DNA of 14,769 bases from Verrucomicrobiota bacterium (GTDB lineage: Bacteria; Verrucomicrobiota; Verrucomicrobiia; Opitutales; Oceanipulchritudinaceae), in contig JAAAOD010000230.1 of assembly GCA_009908535.1 (NCBI GenBank), positions 1-14,769 of the forward strand. The letters are read 5' to 3'. Of this stretch, positions 13,101 through 14,769 are shown in pieces (the stretch's first letter is position 1; each line of letters starts with the position of its first letter). The position numbers and the translations under genes are program-made. Under the pieces are notes generated by a model that did not search any database, was not told where the DNA came from, and saw nothing but the letters and a program-made list of their open reading frames with translations.

Positions 13101-14429
13101 GGCCGGCAGCTTGCCGTCCCGTCCCTGTATCCACCCGATGATGGCTTCCCCGGCGCCTTCCGGCGGGATGATCTGCGTGATGAGGGGTTCCGCGTAGTAG
13201 GGTTCCCATTCCAGCCAGATCGTGCCGGAAGGGATCAATGGCGCGTAGGGAAAGGACTGCAGGCCGGTCGGCGCGGGGCTGCCTTCCGGCGGGGTGACAA
13301 AATCCTCCGCCCCGAGCACTTGCACCGGATAGGCGAACACGGCCTGTTGCCCTCCGTAAAAGCGAAAGCGGCTGCCATCCAGAATCGCGGGGCGGAGGGC
13401 ATCAAGGTCGCCGGTCGCTACTTCGATCAGAATGTCATGGGTCCCCGCCGTCGTCTCCCCCGGCGCAAGGTCGAAAAGCGGTGGCAGGCTGAGGTTGGTC
13501 AGCTCCGGCTCGCCATCGACCACAGGCGCCAGCTCCAGCTGCACATCCTGCCAGGGACTGTTTCCGCCATTGGCCACCGCCGTCCTCACCAGCACCTGCG
13601 TCCGCCCGTTGCCCGGATCGGTTTCGCTTACAATCACCGGAAGGGACGCCTCCAGTATGCCCGATCCCTCCCGCTCCGTCACCACCAGCGGATGCGTAAA
13701 GTCACCCGCCGCCGGAAAGGGAATCTGATCGGGTTCCTCCCCGATGGTGATGCTGAAGCCGAACTGCTGTTCGATCCGGTCCGCGGTAAGGGGCTGGGTT
13801 TTCATTTCACACAACAGGGTATAGACGCCCGGACCCAGAACGGTGCCCAATCCCCGCGCGTTGGTGGAATTGTCGTCCTGATGCGTCTCCGGATACAGGT
13901 AGACGGTGGTCCCGTCCTCCCGGCTCAGCAGAACCTCCACCTCAAAGGATTGCCCGACCGCCGCCTCGTCATCGTGCCCGAGGGAGATCGCCATGTCGCC
14001 GCCGACAATCTCAAAGGTGAATTCGGTACTCGCGGTCCGGCTCAGTTCCACGTCGTCCCGCCGGCTCGCCCCTTCCCGCTCAATGCCAAGGTTCATCGCC
14101 AGCGAGGCAATGTAGCTCAAAAAGCTCCCCTCGTTGCGGACGACCACGTTGCGCGCCTCGAAATACCCGTCCGTGGCCACGAGCCGGTTCCCCTCGTCGT
14201 CCTCCACCGTGAATTCCGTCACGCCGGCGACGTCCGGCGCGACAAGGTCCGGCGGGGTCGCCTTCGTAAACACTTCCCCGGTCCCGTCCCGCACCACCGT
14301 GACGCTCAGGGCCGCCCCCGCCTCCGTCATCACCGGCGTCACCGTGCCCGTCCCCGAGCCTGCCAATGGCATCATCAACCAGCCAGCCCCCACAACCGCA
14401 TACCTGAATAGGCCCATACTTTTCTGCAT
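10194..14429 (-). CDS. Very large secreted beta-rich protein with propeller-like repeats, function unknown
   Basis: ATG 14429 gives 1,411 residues; ATG 14516 would add 29 residues encoded by AT-rich upstream DNA and place a poor leader before the signal peptide. Residues 1-25 (MQKSMGLFRYAVVGAGWLMMPLAGS) form the signal peptide. Residues about 30-270 are beta-rich. A stretch near 275-370 resembles CARDB/Ig-like folds (VRTAVANGGNSPWQDVQLELAP, LFDLAPGETTAGTHDI). Residues about 850-1200 repeat phrases such as RIARFDTNGGLLWARQ, VMKFDDNGDVLWSHFY, VFKLDGDSGDVLWATLIG and SGNIYVGGSS, typical of SBBP/delta-60 beta-propellers. Near the C-terminus, DNSDGDPFDAGAEFFLGTSP resembles a Ca-binding spacer common before C-terminal tails in this phylum, and the protein ends REFYQLAFPE, comparable with the FYRIRIFPEP end of the PL8 lyase. 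No enzyme motif was found. Cell-surface or extracellular location is inferred. Confidence 0.82.
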   Translation of the reverse strand: MQKSMGLFRYAVVGAGWLMMPLAGSGTGTVTPVMTEAGAALSVTVVRDGTGEVFTKATPPDLVAPDVAGVTEFTVEDDEGNRLVATDGYFEARNVVVRNEGSFLSYIASLAMNLGIEREGASRRDDVELSRTASTEFTFEIVGGDMAISLGHDDEAAVGQSFEVEVLLSREDGTTVYLYPETHQDDNSTNARGLGTVLGPGVYTLLCEMKTQPLTADRIEQQFGFSITIGEEPDQIPFPAAGDFTHPLVVTEREGSGILEASLPVIVSETDPGNGRTQVLVRTAVANGGNSPWQDVQLELAPVVDGEPELTNLSLPPLFDLAPGETTAGTHDILIEVATGDLDALRPAILDGSRFRFYGGQQAVFAYPVQVLGAEDFVTPPEGSPAPTGLQSFPYAPLIPSGTIWLEWEPYYAEPLITQIIPPEGAGEAIIGWIQGRDGKLPAMVADVTRSGADFEVSFFDPGTGQPFGNPPIPLTSVMKEGLVVNELVFDGHPEGMGVTEVPETRQTGNGLSLAGFFPAPIPFHFNQLELSSGIEVSGSFGFRPKDLTVRVEMENFALKVLEVQADYTADANLLLETSEGADNTAEPVAMREATLLDIQLLDIQLSSGLRFTPRLVLESGASLSAPTSLSLPITAGLDISITAGVRDGEPYYDSQFTEIPLQLSDPGIYEALGASAEVYLDAEIKALLQASGSLVQSGPTLGARAQADFTVTPLLDPWWTLDAELSTFAGVELNLAGIINLVDAEHTLASWPLAPFFPLEADGPLAAFASPASIDPDPGFRPVGDARTRWIRSILPTSTGFSAGSTFAFGLENTSDLLTGGGSSFDGWVARLSAEGDFVWGLSSKPQLRPIAAVAEPDGGFTLMGGGSPRIARFDTNGGLLWARQHQPESGSNWTRGVSLVRRDAPGGGSEYFALGEGLGSSLGGFQISVMKFDDNGDVLWSHFYPVQPTAAENSASDPGAMALTADGDVLVAGVTPVNFSDDPLDLSNISQNGIVFKLDGDSGDVLWATLIGYRGNPSIEAISEGPSGNIYVGGSSLHTVWTELPSMLLTKLTADGSVVDSVLVGRAPTSDPIPLGGESLYDTIYDMAWVDGQMWICGQMGIYNAGAGDIAAGSSAFTAMVSENLDISRLVIHAAPSTDSFKSIRPTDHGILVSGFSNSFHPWPMGAADQADFTPRSLLTLMLPWEGRMRFHDASTGRQAETGNLAPMAGTFFMTPRVRATSQYTIETNQALFPGIGQASLTESASLDSTVLKEPYNTTSSVLSLNPTFFTPEDFKSLEFVPESLITDYATFLQYYQLDPVDNSDGDPFDAGAEFFLGTSPVTPDWGVVEFSRFVEETTQEPMLRFTLTRSLMAAPALPAVLASATMEDFLPKAGVGVFAEPFDAERERLYLEFPVPADREFYQLAFPE

Positions 14430-14516
14430 TAAGCTGCATGTAAGTGCTTTATGCAAATTAGCAAGCCTTATTGGACTAATTAACAAATGGAATATATGAA
14501 ACCGCTGGTTCTGCAA
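14430..14516 (-). promoter_or_regulatory. AT-rich upstream region of the large secreted protein
   Basis: Base composition changes sharply from GC-rich coding sequence to AT-rich DNA at about 14425. The minus strand contains TTGTTA followed after 17 bases by TGCTAA, a weak -35/-10 candidate. The composition change supports the start at 14429. The promoter boxes themselves are speculative. Confidence 0.3.
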
Positions 14517-14555
14517 GCCCCCCCACCGAAAAAAAAGGGATCATCCGGCGCTCAA

Positions 14556-14633
14556 GTAGCCAAAGACGTGAGGCTTTTACCGTAGTCGAAGCCATGAGAG
14601 TTTGGAAGTAGCCGAAGTCGTGAGCAACTGTGT
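14556..14633. repeat. Three 26-bp tandem repeats
   Basis: The 17-base core GTAGYCRAAGNCRTGAG begins at 14556, 14582 and 14608, exactly 26 bases apart. Each core is followed by nine variable bases. Parts of each unit can form small imperfect hairpins with a GTGA or ATGA loop (for example AAAGAC-GTGA-GGCTTT). There is no ORF to which they clearly belong. They may be a degenerate intergenic repeat family of this genome; copy number elsewhere is unknown. Confidence 0.7.
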
Positions 14634-14755
14634 CTTCGTCAAGCGGGAAGGGGCTGGTTTTTCAAAAGCCAGTGGCCTTCGCCTGGCGGAGCGTTGGCCG
14701 GCGAAGAAGGGCCGAAGGCCCGGGCCATACCAGCCCCGACCAAACCCCGACGAAG
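14634..14755. repeat. Nested inverted repeats, candidate structured element or interspersed repeat
   Basis: CTTCGTC (14634-14640) pairs with GACGAAG (14749-14755). GGGGCTGGT (14650-14658) pairs with ACCAGCCCC (14729-14737). Inside, CTTCGCC (14677-14683) can pair with GGCGAAG (14700-14706) beside a small hairpin GGGCC-GAA-GGCCC (14709-14721). Alternatively GGCCTTCG (14674-14681) can pair with CGAAGGCC (14713-14720). All stems are perfect over the given bases. The element lies directly after the 26-bp repeats and may continue beyond the window. It matches no RNA family I recognise and could be DNA-level repeat structure instead of a transcript. Confidence 0.55.
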
Positions 14756-14769
14756 GAGGGGTGACGGTC

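Noticed and set aside
12189..14411. 740-codon plus-strand ORF
   Set aside because: It is antisense to the large secreted protein, which has a signal peptide and beta-propeller phrases; this frame is rich in His, Arg and Gly without domains.
14556..14633. Tandem repeats as a CRISPR array
   Set aside because: There are only three diverged units, the 9-base intervals are too short for spacers, and no cas gene is near.

Overview
The window reads as a chromosomal stretch of a GC-rich bacterium, most probably a Verrucomicrobiota member of the Opitutae/Puniceicoccales type. This is an inference. It rests on divergent family-8 polysaccharide lyases, a sulfatase remnant, a bacterial GOLPH3-like protein, large secreted proteins with FYRIR/FYQL-type tails, a W/Y-rich 'GWxY...YPWLY...GKWLYY' tail, and weak or absent Shine-Dalgarno sites. 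No rRNA, tRNA, transposase or integrase gene was seen.

Layout, left to right. (1) Bases 1-4427 hold two divergently transcribed, secreted PL8 lyases. One is like chondroitin sulfate ABC lyase and runs off the left edge. The other is like chondroitin AC/hyaluronate lyase. They share an AT-rich intergenic region, and their catalytic residues are all visible, so this looks like the core of a glycosaminoglycan-degradation locus. (2) Bases 4444-6652, minus strand, hold a homoserine O-acyltransferase (metX) and a 315-residue secreted protein of unknown function with two repeated beta modules. (3) Bases 6772-8472 hold a two-helix potassium channel with two RCK domains. (4) Bases 8403-9353 form an unusual block. 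The last 109 bp of the channel locus (gene end, stop codon and terminator-like hairpin) occur twice in direct orientation with 3 mismatches. They flank a 733-bp lower-GC insert that carries a minus-strand MNT/AbiEii-like nucleotidyltransferase with one catalytic Asp apparently changed to Ala, plus a possible small overlapping ORF. (5) Bases 9371-9489 hold the remnant of a sulfatase N-terminus with two internal deletions. It runs directly into the start codon of a GOLPH3/GPP34-family gene (9487-10164). (6) Bases 10194-14429, minus strand, hold a secreted protein of about 1,411 residues with a beta-propeller-like middle. (7) Bases 14556-14755 hold an intergenic region with three exact-period 26-bp tandem repeats, followed by nested inverted repeats with two mutually exclusive pairings.

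Functionally, the lyases and the decayed sulfatase fit depolymerisation and desulfation of sulfated glycosaminoglycans. metX, the channel and the GPP34 gene look like unrelated housekeeping neighbours. The strongest candidates for something undescribed are the 842-bp insertion unit that regenerates the 3' end of its target gene, and the structured repeat region at the right end. All family assignments were made by eye from remembered motifs; no database search was possible.
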